From the NCBI RefSeq assembly GCF_003946645.1, contig NZ_RHOU01000005.1:85976-149975 (forward strand): a DNA stretch of 64,000 nucleotides. The letters run 5' to 3'. Positions 46,966 through 54,452 of the stretch are shown here, one piece after another (the stretch's first letter is position 1; the number at the start of each line of letters is the position of its first letter). This DNA comes from Lapidilactobacillus wuchangensis. Lineage in GTDB: Bacteria; Bacillota; Bacilli; Lactobacillales; Lactobacillaceae. The notes under the pieces were generated by a model. That model saw only the letters and a list, made by a program, of their open reading frames with translations. It was not told where the DNA came from and did no database searches. The translations under genes and the position numbers were made by a program.

Positions 46966-46981
46966 CTAAGGGGGAAATTAT

Positions 46982-48019
46982 TTGACCAAAACAAATTATC
47001 AACCAAATTTGGATTTAATTAGGAGTGTGGCGGTGTTATCAGTCGTCGGTGTACATTTCTTTTTAAACTCGAAATTTTATGATGAGCCAATTAATTCTTG
47101 GCAAATGATCATGATGACTGGGTTGCGAACGGCCTTGATGATTTGCGTGCCGTTGTTTATGTTATTAACCGGTTATCTGATGCACCGCAAAACTTGGTCG
47201 GATGGCTACTATTTGAAGGTTATCCCGACAGTTAAAATATATTTGCAAGCATCAGTCGTGATCTTTTTATTCCGAAGGTTTTTCTTAGCCGAAAGATTAA
47301 CGATCAACGACGGCCTTCATGGCATCTTAGATTTCTCAACTGCACCATATGCTTGGTATGTGGAAATGTATTTAGGCCTGTTTCTGTTAATTCCGTTTTT
47401 AAACGCTATTTGGCAGTATTATGATCAGAAATTTCAGCGCCAGTTAATCACGGCCACGTTTGCATTATTATGTATTTTGCCGACTTTGTTTAATTCTTTC
47501 GGTAAGTTGCTGCCAGATTTTTGGCAGGGGATGTATCCATTGGCTTATTACTTTGCTGGTGCTTATCTCGGCGAATATCAAGCCGATCTCCGTAAGTTAC
47601 CGGTGGCCTGGCCGTTGCTGGTGGTGATGATCATCAATTGGTCAGTAAATTTAAACCATAGCTATGGTCAGATTTTCAAATGGGAAGATTTCAATGATTA
47701 TTTTAGTTATCAGCAGTATTTCTTCGGTATTTTAGTTTTTATGGCCTTATTACGGTTGAAAATGAAACCGTGGTTAATTCGGCTAACGCGGTTTATTTCT
47801 AAATATGCGTTACAAGTTTATTTACTCTCGTTTATCTTTGATCAACTTTTTTATCCGTTGCTGAAGCGAGCAGTACCACAAGTAAATCAAGAGCTTTATT
47901 ATTTTCCAATGATGGTGATCGGTGTGTTTGGGGCCGCCTTAGCCTTAGCTTGGATCGTAACACAGCTTTTTTCAGGATTGGCACGTCTTATACATAAGCT
48001 TTGGTCACACCAGCTTTAG
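46982..48019 (+). CDS. Membrane acyltransferase (acyltransferase 3 family), IcaC-like
   Basis: About ten membrane segments; the N-terminus NYQPNLDLIRSVAVLSVVGVHFF has the conserved Arg and His of the acyltransferase 3 family. In ica operons IcaC is of this family and is thought to succinylate or export the polymer. TTG start after AAGGGGGAAA. First gene of a four-gene operon for a beta-1,6-GlcNAc polymer; here it precedes the synthase, while in staphylococci icaC is last. Confidence 0.85.
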   Translation: MTKTNYQPNLDLIRSVAVLSVVGVHFFLNSKFYDEPINSWQMIMMTGLRTALMICVPLFMLLTGYLMHRKTWSDGYYLKVIPTVKIYLQASVVIFLFRRFFLAERLTINDGLHGILDFSTAPYAWYVEMYLGLFLLIPFLNAIWQYYDQKFQRQLITATFALLCILPTLFNSFGKLLPDFWQGMYPLAYYFAGAYLGEYQADLRKLPVAWPLLVVMIINWSVNLNHSYGQIFKWEDFNDYFSYQQYFFGILVFMALLRLKMKPWLIRLTRFISKYALQVYLLSFIFDQLFYPLLKRAVPQVNQELYYFPMMVIGVFGAALALAWIVTQLFSGLARLIHKLWSHQL

Positions 48020-48041
48020 TAAATTATTGGGGAGGCAGTCG

Positions 48042-49271
48042 ATGGCTGATTTGATTGATCTTTGTTTTAATTTGTTTGAAACTTTTTATCCAGTCGTAAT
48101 GTCACTATTTTGGATTGTGGGGAGTTTATTTTATTATTTCCAAATGACGAAGCGCCAAGAACGATTGGCAGCAATTACTGATTTTCCTGGCGTTAGCGTG
48201 ATTGTGGCGGCGCATAATGAATTGGCCACCTTAGCAGAAACCGTGGCGGCAATTGCCAAATTTGATTACCAACGTTATGAATTGATTTTAGTCGATGATT
48301 GTAGTGATGACGGCACACCTGAATTAATTGAGCAGTTGCGGGCCCAATATCAAGGCCAGTTAGTGATCCGAGCAATTTTGCTGAATCAGAATCGGGGGAA
48401 GGCGCATGCACTGAATAAAGCCCGCGGGATCGCCAATTATGATTACTACTATGTGATCGATGCTGATTCGTTACCTTTTCCCGATTCGTTAACTCATTTA
48501 ATGCGGCGGATGTTAAGCGACACCAAGTTAGGTGCGGTAACTGGAAATCCGATTGTTCGTAATCGCAGCACGCAATTGGCCCGCTTACAAACGTTGGAAT
48601 ACATGGGCATCATTAACAATATTAAGCGCAGTCAGGATTTCTGGCTGGGCCGGATTACCACGGTTTCTGGTGTGATGGTCGTTTACCGGAAAAAAGCGCT
48701 AGAAACGTTAGGCGGTTGGAACGAGCGGGTGATGACCGAAGATATTGATGCGACCTGGCATTTATATCGTCGTGGTTGGCGTGTGGGGTATCAAGCGGAC
48801 GCTTACACTTATATTTTGGTGCCGGAAAGTGTGCGCGGTTTGTATCGGCAACGTTTGCGCTGGGCGGTTGGCGGTCTGGAAGTGATGCAAACTAATTTGC
48901 ATGAATTTCGCCAGTTCGGTTGGGCGGAAAAGCTGATGCTGAGTGAAATGCTGATTAGCCATTTGTGGGCTTGGTGTTTTATTATTTCAACGCTCCAGTA
49001 TTTGGTGATTGGTTGGTTTGGCGAATCCTGGGTTAAGCTAAATGGTCAAATTATTTTGATTTATTTATTAACGGGATTATTGACCTTCTTTGTCGGCAAA
49101 TTAACCGCACGACAGCAATTTAAGTTTAGTTTTAATGATAGTCTATTATTACCGTTTTACTTCTTTTTCTATTGGATTCTTAATTTAATCACTGCTTTGG
49201 CTTCAGAATTTGTGATCGTCTTTGGCAAAACCAATCAAGGACGTTGGCAAGCTTCAGATCGGGGGAAATAA
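48042..49271 (+). CDS. pgaC: Poly-beta-1,6-N-acetylglucosamine synthase (IcaA/PgaC-like glycosyltransferase 2)
   Basis: Processive membrane glycosyltransferase. N-terminal helix (about 12-35), GT2 domain with VSVIVAAHNE, LVDDCSDDGT, YVIDADSLPF and MTEDIDATW Asp residues, and the product-binding QRLRWAVGG; three C-terminal membrane segments. ATG 48042 after GGGGAGG; TTG 48027 is less likely. 409 residues, normal for PgaC/IcaA. Confidence 0.9.
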   Translation: MADLIDLCFNLFETFYPVVMSLFWIVGSLFYYFQMTKRQERLAAITDFPGVSVIVAAHNELATLAETVAAIAKFDYQRYELILVDDCSDDGTPELIEQLRAQYQGQLVIRAILLNQNRGKAHALNKARGIANYDYYYVIDADSLPFPDSLTHLMRRMLSDTKLGAVTGNPIVRNRSTQLARLQTLEYMGIINNIKRSQDFWLGRITTVSGVMVVYRKKALETLGGWNERVMTEDIDATWHLYRRGWRVGYQADAYTYILVPESVRGLYRQRLRWAVGGLEVMQTNLHEFRQFGWAEKLMLSEMLISHLWAWCFIISTLQYLVIGWFGESWVKLNGQIILIYLLTGLLTFFVGKLTARQQFKFSFNDSLLLPFYFFFYWILNLITALASEFVIVFGKTNQGRWQASDRGK

Positions 49272-49274
49272 TTC

Positions 49275-49538
49275 ATGACAGATCAAACGATTATTCGTAA
49301 AAAAGTACCAGCAACCGCGTTTTACCAGCCACTAAATGTTTTTTTAGCGCTTGTTTTATTGGGATTATTGGCCATTGTCTTGGCGGCGATTGCGAAGATA
49401 TATACGGATGGTTTGGTGACCTTATATGTCTTATTTAATTTTGACGGTTTCTATATGGCCCGTTTAGGCAAAGAGTTATTGGCCGCTTTTGGCATCTTAA
49501 CTTTAGCTGGAGTGATTCGTTTGCGGGTGATTCAGTGA
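49275..49538 (+). CDS. Small membrane protein, PgaD/IcaD-like
   Basis: 87 residues with two membrane segments (about 20-43 and 67-84). Sequence similarity to IcaD or PgaD is not obvious to me, but size, topology and position directly after the synthase match the small accessory subunit that activates the synthase. It overlaps the deacetylase start by 4 bases (GTGA). Confidence 0.7.
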   Translation: MTDQTIIRKKVPATAFYQPLNVFLALVLLGLLAIVLAAIAKIYTDGLVTLYVLFNFDGFYMARLGKELLAAFGILTLAGVIRLRVIQ

Positions 49539-50413
49539 AGCGGCGTTTAATTTATTTAGGACTATTATTGATCATCGGCATATTTGGTTTCTTCGAGGTG
49601 AATCGGACCGGGCAAACCATTCGTGAGAGTCAAGCGGCGAAGCCCACGTATGCTTATGATAATCTCCGCCAAAATTCCGAAGATGGGATTGCGGTCTTGT
49701 GTTATCATCGGGTCTTAAATAATACGAAAACAGTCAAGTTAAGCCGCTATTTAAGTGGTGATGAGCAGCTGCATATGTTTAATGTGCCTTTAGATCAGTT
49801 TGCCGCGCAAATGAAATACTTGAAAACGCAGCGAGTTAAAGTCATTTCGATTGCGGAAATGTTGGCCTTAATCAAACAAGGCCCAATTAAAGGTAAGTAT
49901 GTGGTGATTACGTTCGATGATATTGATCGGAGTTTGCTGGACAATGCGCTGCCAATCTTGCAGGAATATCAGTTTCCTTTTACGGCTTTCGTGGTGACTG
50001 GGATGACTTCCTACTATATAGATGGCTCCCAAATGGCTTCTTGGGACCAAATCGGTGAAATTGCCGCTTTACCTGGCGCCACCATTGGGCTGCATACCCA
50101 TGATCAGCATTATCAGATTGATGGCCAGCCCATTTTAGCAAAAACAAATCAGTTGCCGGCTTTTAAAAAGGATTATCGCAAAAGTCAGCAACTGATTGCC
50201 CATAAAATTTTGGCGGCGCCAGCCCAGTATTTCGCCTATCCTTATGGTCAAACCAATCAACCTTTATCAGATTATATGATGCGTGATGGTATTCAGGCTA
50301 TTTTCACCCTAGACGGTGGCATCGTTACGGCTAAATCTGATTTGGCAACTTTGCCACGGTATGTGGTCAACCAGCATTCCTGGCGCAATATTCAGCATTG
50401 GCTCCAGTCGTGA
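49535..50413 (+). CDS. Polysaccharide deacetylase, PgaB/IcaB-like (GTG start)
   Basis: Removes acetyl groups from surface poly-GlcNAc. N-terminal signal anchor (about residues 4-20), then NodB domain with AVLCYHRV, the metal/catalytic TFDDID motif and IGLHTHDQH supplying metal-binding histidines; YPYGQTN near the C-terminus. 292 residues, as for IcaB, without the extra PgaB hydrolase domain. Last gene of the operon. Confidence 0.87.
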   Translation: MKRRLIYLGLLLIIGIFGFFEVNRTGQTIRESQAAKPTYAYDNLRQNSEDGIAVLCYHRVLNNTKTVKLSRYLSGDEQLHMFNVPLDQFAAQMKYLKTQRVKVISIAEMLALIKQGPIKGKYVVITFDDIDRSLLDNALPILQEYQFPFTAFVVTGMTSYYIDGSQMASWDQIGEIAALPGATIGLHTHDQHYQIDGQPILAKTNQLPAFKKDYRKSQQLIAHKILAAPAQYFAYPYGQTNQPLSDYMMRDGIQAIFTLDGGIVTAKSDLATLPRYVVNQHSWRNIQHWLQS

Positions 50414-50492
50414 CAAAGTTGTTCGCTGAAACCATGGTCAAATCCGGTTAGCTCTGTTAAGCTCAAGTTAAAAAGATGAGGTTGGGTGAATC

Positions 50493-50708
50493 ATGAAGAA
50501 ATTTATTGGACCTTTGAGCTTAGTTTTAATTGCCTTGGTACTACCATGGTGGGGCACCAGCTGGACTTATGTTGATCACCAAGGGATTGTTCATGAGCCG
50601 GGGTTCTACACAATTCCTGTGGCGGAACTGCTAGTTTTGATTGCGGCGATTTGGTCCGGTTATCTACTCTGGCGTCGCCATCAGTTAAAAAAACATCAAC
50701 AATCATAA
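50493..50708 (+). CDS. Small membrane protein, DUF3955-like
   Basis: 71 residues with two membrane segments (about 5-23 and 43-62). YVDHQGIVHEPGFYTIPVAEL resembles the VDxxGxxxEPxFxxIP core of the DUF3955 family. Function unknown. ATG 50493; a weak GGTTGGGTG precedes it. Confidence 0.6.
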   Translation: MKKFIGPLSLVLIALVLPWWGTSWTYVDHQGIVHEPGFYTIPVAELLVLIAAIWSGYLLWRRHQLKKHQQS

Positions 50709-50716
50709 TTGCTAAT

Positions 50717-50758
50717 ACTGTCTTGTTCTTCGTAATTGAAGCGCGAGACGGTTTTTTT
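50717..50758 (+). terminator. Terminator after the DUF3955-like gene
   Basis: ACTGTCTTG/CGAGACGGT (with wobbles) plus inner CTTC/GAAG, followed by seven T. Confidence 0.75.
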
Positions 50759-50815
50759 GTTTTCCCGCAATTATTTGTGGTGGTAAGTTCAAAAGCTAAA
50801 TCGTGTGAAGGGGAT

Positions 50816-50885
50816 AAAACAGAATCGATTCCAACTCCATTACGGGCTTGCTGGTTGTGAAACGCTGCCGGCATTGATTTGAACC
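50816..50885 (-). repeat. Truncated A-type repeat
   Basis: AACAGAATCGATTCC, ACTCCATTACGGGC and GTGAAACGCTGCCGGCATTG match the 3' side of A copies read on the minus strand; the rest is lost. Confidence 0.6.
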
Positions 50886-50948
50886 AATTTGAAGCTATAA
50901 TTCAAAACCGTTAAATCCTGATTGTGGTGTTGAAGCAGAACTGGTTCT

Positions 50949-51104
50949 GACTGCATTGCGGGCTGCTTGTCGTGGAACGCGGCCGACACTGATCTGAGCC
51001 AATTACAGACCAAATTGTCTCAGATACAGGTCTTATTGTAAGTGCTAAAGCACTAACAATAATTTGGCGGCTGACGACAAGATCCCTCCATTCCGTCTGG
51101 AGTT
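50949..51104 (-). repeat. Structured palindromic repeat, copy A5
   Basis: CTTGTCGT (50966-50973) pairs perfectly with ACGACAAG (51074-51081). Hairpins TCTGAG/CTCAGA and TTATTGTAAGTGC/GCACTAACAATAA. Nearly the reverse complement of A3; terminal palindrome CAGAACTGGTTCTG is at 50936-50949. Confidence 0.87.
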
Positions 51105-51393
51105 GAGGTAGTTCACTTTAACTTTGTTAGTGGTTAAGGCCATTTTAGTAGGACTAATCAACTTGATTTGAATTGTTATCATACTTGAATAGTCGTATCA
51201 AAAGAGCTCGTTTGACGTTTCTCTGGTTTTATCCAGAAAGGTTATCAAACGAGCTGATTAGTTTATAACGATCTGCTTTTCTAAATAGTGGTAATCAGTT
51301 TTGCTAGTTTACACAGGTGGTTGCTGGACGATTGGTATCTAACTTTACTAGTTTTGACTTGATATCGACCAAATATAAAGTGGACCAATCTAG

Positions 51394-51547
51394 CTCAAAA
51401 CGCAGTGGAGGCCGCCGGGGTGTCAGTCGCCAAATTCTTCTTGCCGCTTTAGCGGTTAGAAGAAGACCTGTATTTGAGATTGTTGCGTAGCAATAAGCTC
51501 AAATCAGTGTCGGCAACGTTCCACAACCCGCCGGCCGCAACGGAGTT
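51394..51547 (+). repeat. Structured palindromic repeat, copy F
   Basis: Arm GGCCGCCGGGGTGT (51410-51423) against ACAACCCGCCGGCC (51523-51536), 12 of 14. Hairpins TTCTTCTTGCCGC/GCGGTTAGAAGAA and TTTGAG/CTCAAA. Same subfamily as E. Confidence 0.84.
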
Positions 51548-51729
51548 GTCTGTTATTCTGTCTAAAACCAACTAAAGATTCTTATTATTAGGCCCCGGCC
51601 ATTCCAACTAAGAAACGACTAACCCAAAATCCTAGTTGCAATAAAAAAAATAGAAAAAGTAAGCGTTTTTCAACACAACTAGTCATTAAACCGCTAAAAT
51701 GAATTTAGATGTTTTTGGAGGTTTAATGA

Positions 51730-52596
51730 TTGCATAAACGTAGTGAAGCAGAAATGTGGGCGTTAATTCGTCAGGTAGCACAAGAACTAGGCGTTGTTCA
51801 AGCAATGGCCTTGAATGGCTCACGGGCCAATCCTCAGGTGGTGCCTGATCAATTTCAGGATTTTGATATTGTTTATTTCGTGCCTGATGAAGCGATGGAA
51901 CCACTGTTAACTGATCGATAATGGTTGGATCAATTTGGACCGCGAGTGGTTATGCAGGCGCCTGGTGATTTTGATCGTCAGCCGGATTATCAACATAAAT
52001 ATAACTTAATGATGTTGTTTACTGATGGTAATCGTCTTGATTTAGGATTATGTCCTTTAAGTGGGATTGCTGATTGGGCGGCCGATGACCCGGTTGCGCA
52101 AATTCTAGCTGATCCCCAACATTTATTACCGACTAATTTGCAACACTCTGACCAGATTTATTGGACGACAGCACCTTCAGCTCAAGCTTTTCGTAATTGT
52201 TGTAATGAGTTTTGGTGGGTGACTCCCTATGTGGTTAAAGGGCTGCAGCGTCATGAAGTCTTCTTTGCCACTGATCATAGCTATCAGGTTTGTTTACAGG
52301 AATTGCGGCGTCTGCTGGATTGGCAGGTTGCTGCCCAAGCAGGGTACCAGCTCAATCTCGGCAAAAACGATAAATATCTTTGGGCCCATTTAACACCTGC
52401 CTTGCAAAGTCAATTGCAGGTAGGCTTAGATTTATCGTCTGAAACGCAGATTGCTAAAGGTTTAGTGCAATTAAATCAGACCTTTGATCAACAAGCCCGG
52501 CTGTTTGCCAGTGCTCAGGGGTTTGATTACGACACTGAAGAGGCAACAGCGGTTCAACAGTATGTCCACCAAAATCTAGCAGCTTTGCTAAAGTAA
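51730..52596 (+). pseudogene. Aminoglycoside 6-adenylyltransferase-like (AadE/ANT(6)) gene with one in-frame stop
   Basis: Two open frames, 51730-51918 and 51925-52593, are in the same frame and are separated only by TAA at 51919-51921. Reading across gives a normal ANT(6)-type protein of about 288 residues: LNGSRANPQ (nucleotide-binding GSR), QDFDIVYFV (metal Asp), RLDLGLCPL, FRNCCNEFWWVTPYVVKGL. Adenylyltransferases of this family inactivate streptomycin-type drugs, although many chromosomal copies in lactobacilli have unknown substrates. TTG start after GGAGG. The rest of the frame is clean, so the stop is recent, an error, or read through. Confidence 0.85.
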
Positions 52597-52708
52597 GCCC
52601 GTGCTTGCACACTAACTGCACATGCCAAACTTTGATCTAATAGGGTTTTAAGTAATTCAAAATTAACGTTGCTCACCATTTTATAAATTGGAACGTATTA
52701 CTTAGAAA

Positions 52709-52721
52709 AATGTTCGGATTT
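52709..52721 (-). promoter_or_regulatory. PurBox (PurR site) upstream of bmpA
   Basis: Read on the minus strand, AAATCCGAACATT is an exact match to the lactic acid bacterial PurBox AWWWCCGAACWWT. A weaker second match (11 of 13, core ACGAAC) lies at 53117-53129. The operon encodes a nucleoside importer, which fits purine control. Confidence 0.65.
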
Positions 52722-52734
52722 TGAAACAAAGTGG

Positions 52735-52763
52735 TTGACCTCGGTAATAGAAAGCGCTATCAT
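52735..52763 (+). promoter_or_regulatory. Distal promoter of bmpA-nup
   Basis: TTGACC (52735-52740), 17-base spacer, TATCAT (52758-52763). Starts about 500 bases before bmpA. Confidence 0.65.
52749..52762. promoter_or_regulatory. cre site overlapping the distal promoter
   Basis: AGAAAGCGCTATCA matches 13 of 14 positions of the CcpA consensus TGWAANCGNTNWCA and covers the -10 box, so CcpA binding should repress. Confidence 0.7.
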
Positions 52764-53079
52764 AATGTTACAGACATCACTCAACATTCACAATTTGCTG
52801 ATGAACCGGCTTGAATGTTAAAACGGTTACTCATTTTGGACCGCTTGTCTAAATTTGTTATTTAATTGTAAAAAAAAGACTCTTAATTTTGCGAAATATC
52901 GTGTATACTAGTTACTAATAACTTTTGTTAATCAACTGTTTTAGACTATCTTTAAATTAGTTGAATGTTAGAATTAGAAATTAATAACGGAACTATTTTT
53001 AGTTGAGCCTAATTCGTTTCCAAGATTTTAAATCGGAAATAATCGCCATTTAATTTGCAAATTGCTGATTGATTTTTGT

Positions 53080-53108
53080 TTGACAAAAGCTAACATTTCT
53101 GGTACTTT
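53080..53108 (+). promoter_or_regulatory. Proximal promoter of bmpA-nup
   Basis: TTGACA (53080-53085), 17-base spacer, TACTTT (53103-53108), giving a leader of about 160 bases. Confidence 0.6.
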
Positions 53109-53156
53109 TGATAAAGATTGTTCGTACATTGCTGACTTTTAGTAACGTACTTTTCC

Positions 53157-53265
53157 CGAGTCAATTCGACGACTCCGCACCTGAGTTATATCTCCTAACG
53201 TAACTCACTTAATTAATTCGGTTTCAATAATCACTAAACGGTTATTAGACAAACTTTTTTAGGAG
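53157..53265 (+). promoter_or_regulatory. bmpA leader with two hairpins and an anti-Shine-Dalgarno loop
   Basis: GAGTC/GACTC (53158-53175) and TGAGTTA/TAACTCA (53182-53207). The loop of the second holds CTCCTAA (53192-53198), the exact complement of TTAGGAG (53259-53265) in the bmpA ribosome binding site. No known riboswitch class is recognised. Confidence 0.5.
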
Positions 53266-53276
53266 GGCTTTAGGTA

Positions 53277-54359
53277 ATGAAGAAGGCAAAGATTTTCACC
53301 ATGGGTATTTTAGCGGCGGCAGTTGTGCTATCACTGTCAGCTTGTGCAGGTAAGAAATCCGGAACTAGTAACTCTGGTTCAAGCAAGACAACCAAGAACA
53401 CGGTAGCCTTGATCACGGATACTGGTGGTGTTGATGACCGTTCGTTCAACCAATCAGCATGGGAAGGATTACAAAAATGGGGTAAGGAACATGACCTCAA
53501 ACGTGGTAATTCTGGTTTCCAATATTTCCAATCAGATAACGAATCATCATACATTCCTAATATTGATCAAGCAACTCAAGCTGGGTTCAAGACAATCTTT
53601 GGGATTGGTTACAAGTTGAAGGATGCCATCAAGCAATCGGCGAAGAAAGATCCTAAGACTAACTTTGTTATCATTGATGATAGTATTGATGGTGTTAAGA
53701 ACGTTGTTTCGGCAACATTCAAGGATAACGAATCTTCATACCTTGCAGGTGTAGCAGCAGCGTACACAACTAAGACTAATACCGTTGGTTTCATCGGTGG
53801 TGTTAAGGGTGACGTTATTGACCGTTTCGATGCTGGTTACACTGAAGGTGTTAAAGCCGGTGCTAAGGAATTAGGTAAGGATATTAAGATCATTAATCAA
53901 TACGCTGGTGATTTCAGTGCTCCTGATAAGGGTAAATCGATTGCTCAAGGGATGTACCAACAAGGCGCTGACATTATCTTCCATGCTTCCGGTGCAACTG
54001 GTAATGGTGTCTTCCAAGAAGCCAAATCAATTAACCAAGCCGGCACTAAGAAAGTTTGGGTTATCGGGGTTGACCGTGACCAAACTGCCGAAGGTAAATA
54101 CAAGACTAAAGATGGCAAATCAGCCAACTTCACTTTGACTTCAACACTTAAGGGTGTTGGGACAGTTACTGAAGACTTAGCAAACTTAGCCATGAAGGAT
54201 AAATTCCCTGGTGGCAAGCACATGATCTACGGTTTGAAAGATGATGGTGTTGGTTTAACTAAAGGTCAACTTTCAAGCAAGGCGCAAACAGCAGTTGATG
54301 CCGCTAAGCAAGATATTATTGATGGTAAAGTTAAAGTTTCAGAACATCCAGCAAAATAA
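53277..54359 (+). CDS. bmpA: Nucleoside-binding lipoprotein, BMP family
   Basis: Substrate-binding lipoprotein of a nucleoside ABC importer. Lipobox LSAC (about residue 20-23); conserved TDTGGVDDRSFNQSAWEG, FIGGVKGDVIDRFDAGYTEG and HASGATGNGVF. 360 residues, as in BmpA of lactococci. AGGAGGG precedes the ATG at 10-12 bases. Followed by a terminator hairpin and then nupABC, the arrangement that gives excess binding protein. Confidence 0.94.
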   Translation: MKKAKIFTMGILAAAVVLSLSACAGKKSGTSNSGSSKTTKNTVALITDTGGVDDRSFNQSAWEGLQKWGKEHDLKRGNSGFQYFQSDNESSYIPNIDQATQAGFKTIFGIGYKLKDAIKQSAKKDPKTNFVIIDDSIDGVKNVVSATFKDNESSYLAGVAAAYTTKTNTVGFIGGVKGDVIDRFDAGYTEGVKAGAKELGKDIKIINQYAGDFSAPDKGKSIAQGMYQQGADIIFHASGATGNGVFQEAKSINQAGTKKVWVIGVDRDQTAEGKYKTKDGKSANFTLTSTLKGVGTVTEDLANLAMKDKFPGGKHMIYGLKDDGVGLTKGQLSSKAQTAVDAAKQDIIDGKVKVSEHPAK

Positions 54360-54383
54360 CAGCGATCAATTGATGACGACATT

Positions 54384-54420
54384 TGCTCCTTGCTCAGATA
54401 GCTGGGCAAGGAGCATTTTT
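54384..54420 (+). terminator. Intra-operon terminator between bmpA and nupA
   Basis: TGCTCCTTGCTCAG pairs with CTGGGCAAGGAGCA, followed by TTTTT. Probably partial, leaving lower expression of the ATPase and permeases. Confidence 0.85.
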
Positions 54421-54452
54421 CGTAAGCGATTGAGAGAGAAAGTGAGGTAACA

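Larger units (their letters stand above)
46489..46981. other. 493-bp region between kinase gene and PNAG operon
   Basis: Holds the terminator at 46547, a cre-like palindrome at 46800, LytTR-type direct repeats, a promoter, and a leader hairpin, each listed separately. No gene seen between. Confidence 0.7.
50709..51729. other. 1021-bp repeat-rich intergenic region
   Basis: Contains the terminator, an A-type remnant, copy A5 (minus orientation), copy F (plus orientation), and about 170 AT-rich bases before the broken adenylyltransferase gene. CTCGTTTGA (51207) pairs with TCAAACGAG (51247) as a further simple hairpin. Confidence 0.7.
52597..53276. other. 680-bp upstream region of the bmpA-nup operon
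   Basis: Holds a PurBox, a promoter overlapped by a cre site, a second promoter, and a leader with two hairpins, each listed separately. No gene seen. Confidence 0.65.

Noticed and set aside
46982..50413. Cellulose or hyaluronan synthase operon
   Set aside because: The partner genes (NodB deacetylase, acyltransferase, small two-helix protein) fit PNAG; no BcsB/BcsZ or UDP-glucose dehydrogenase genes are present.
53157..53207. Purine riboswitch before bmpA
   Set aside because: The conserved junction and loop-loop sequences of purine riboswitches are absent; only two simple hairpins are present.
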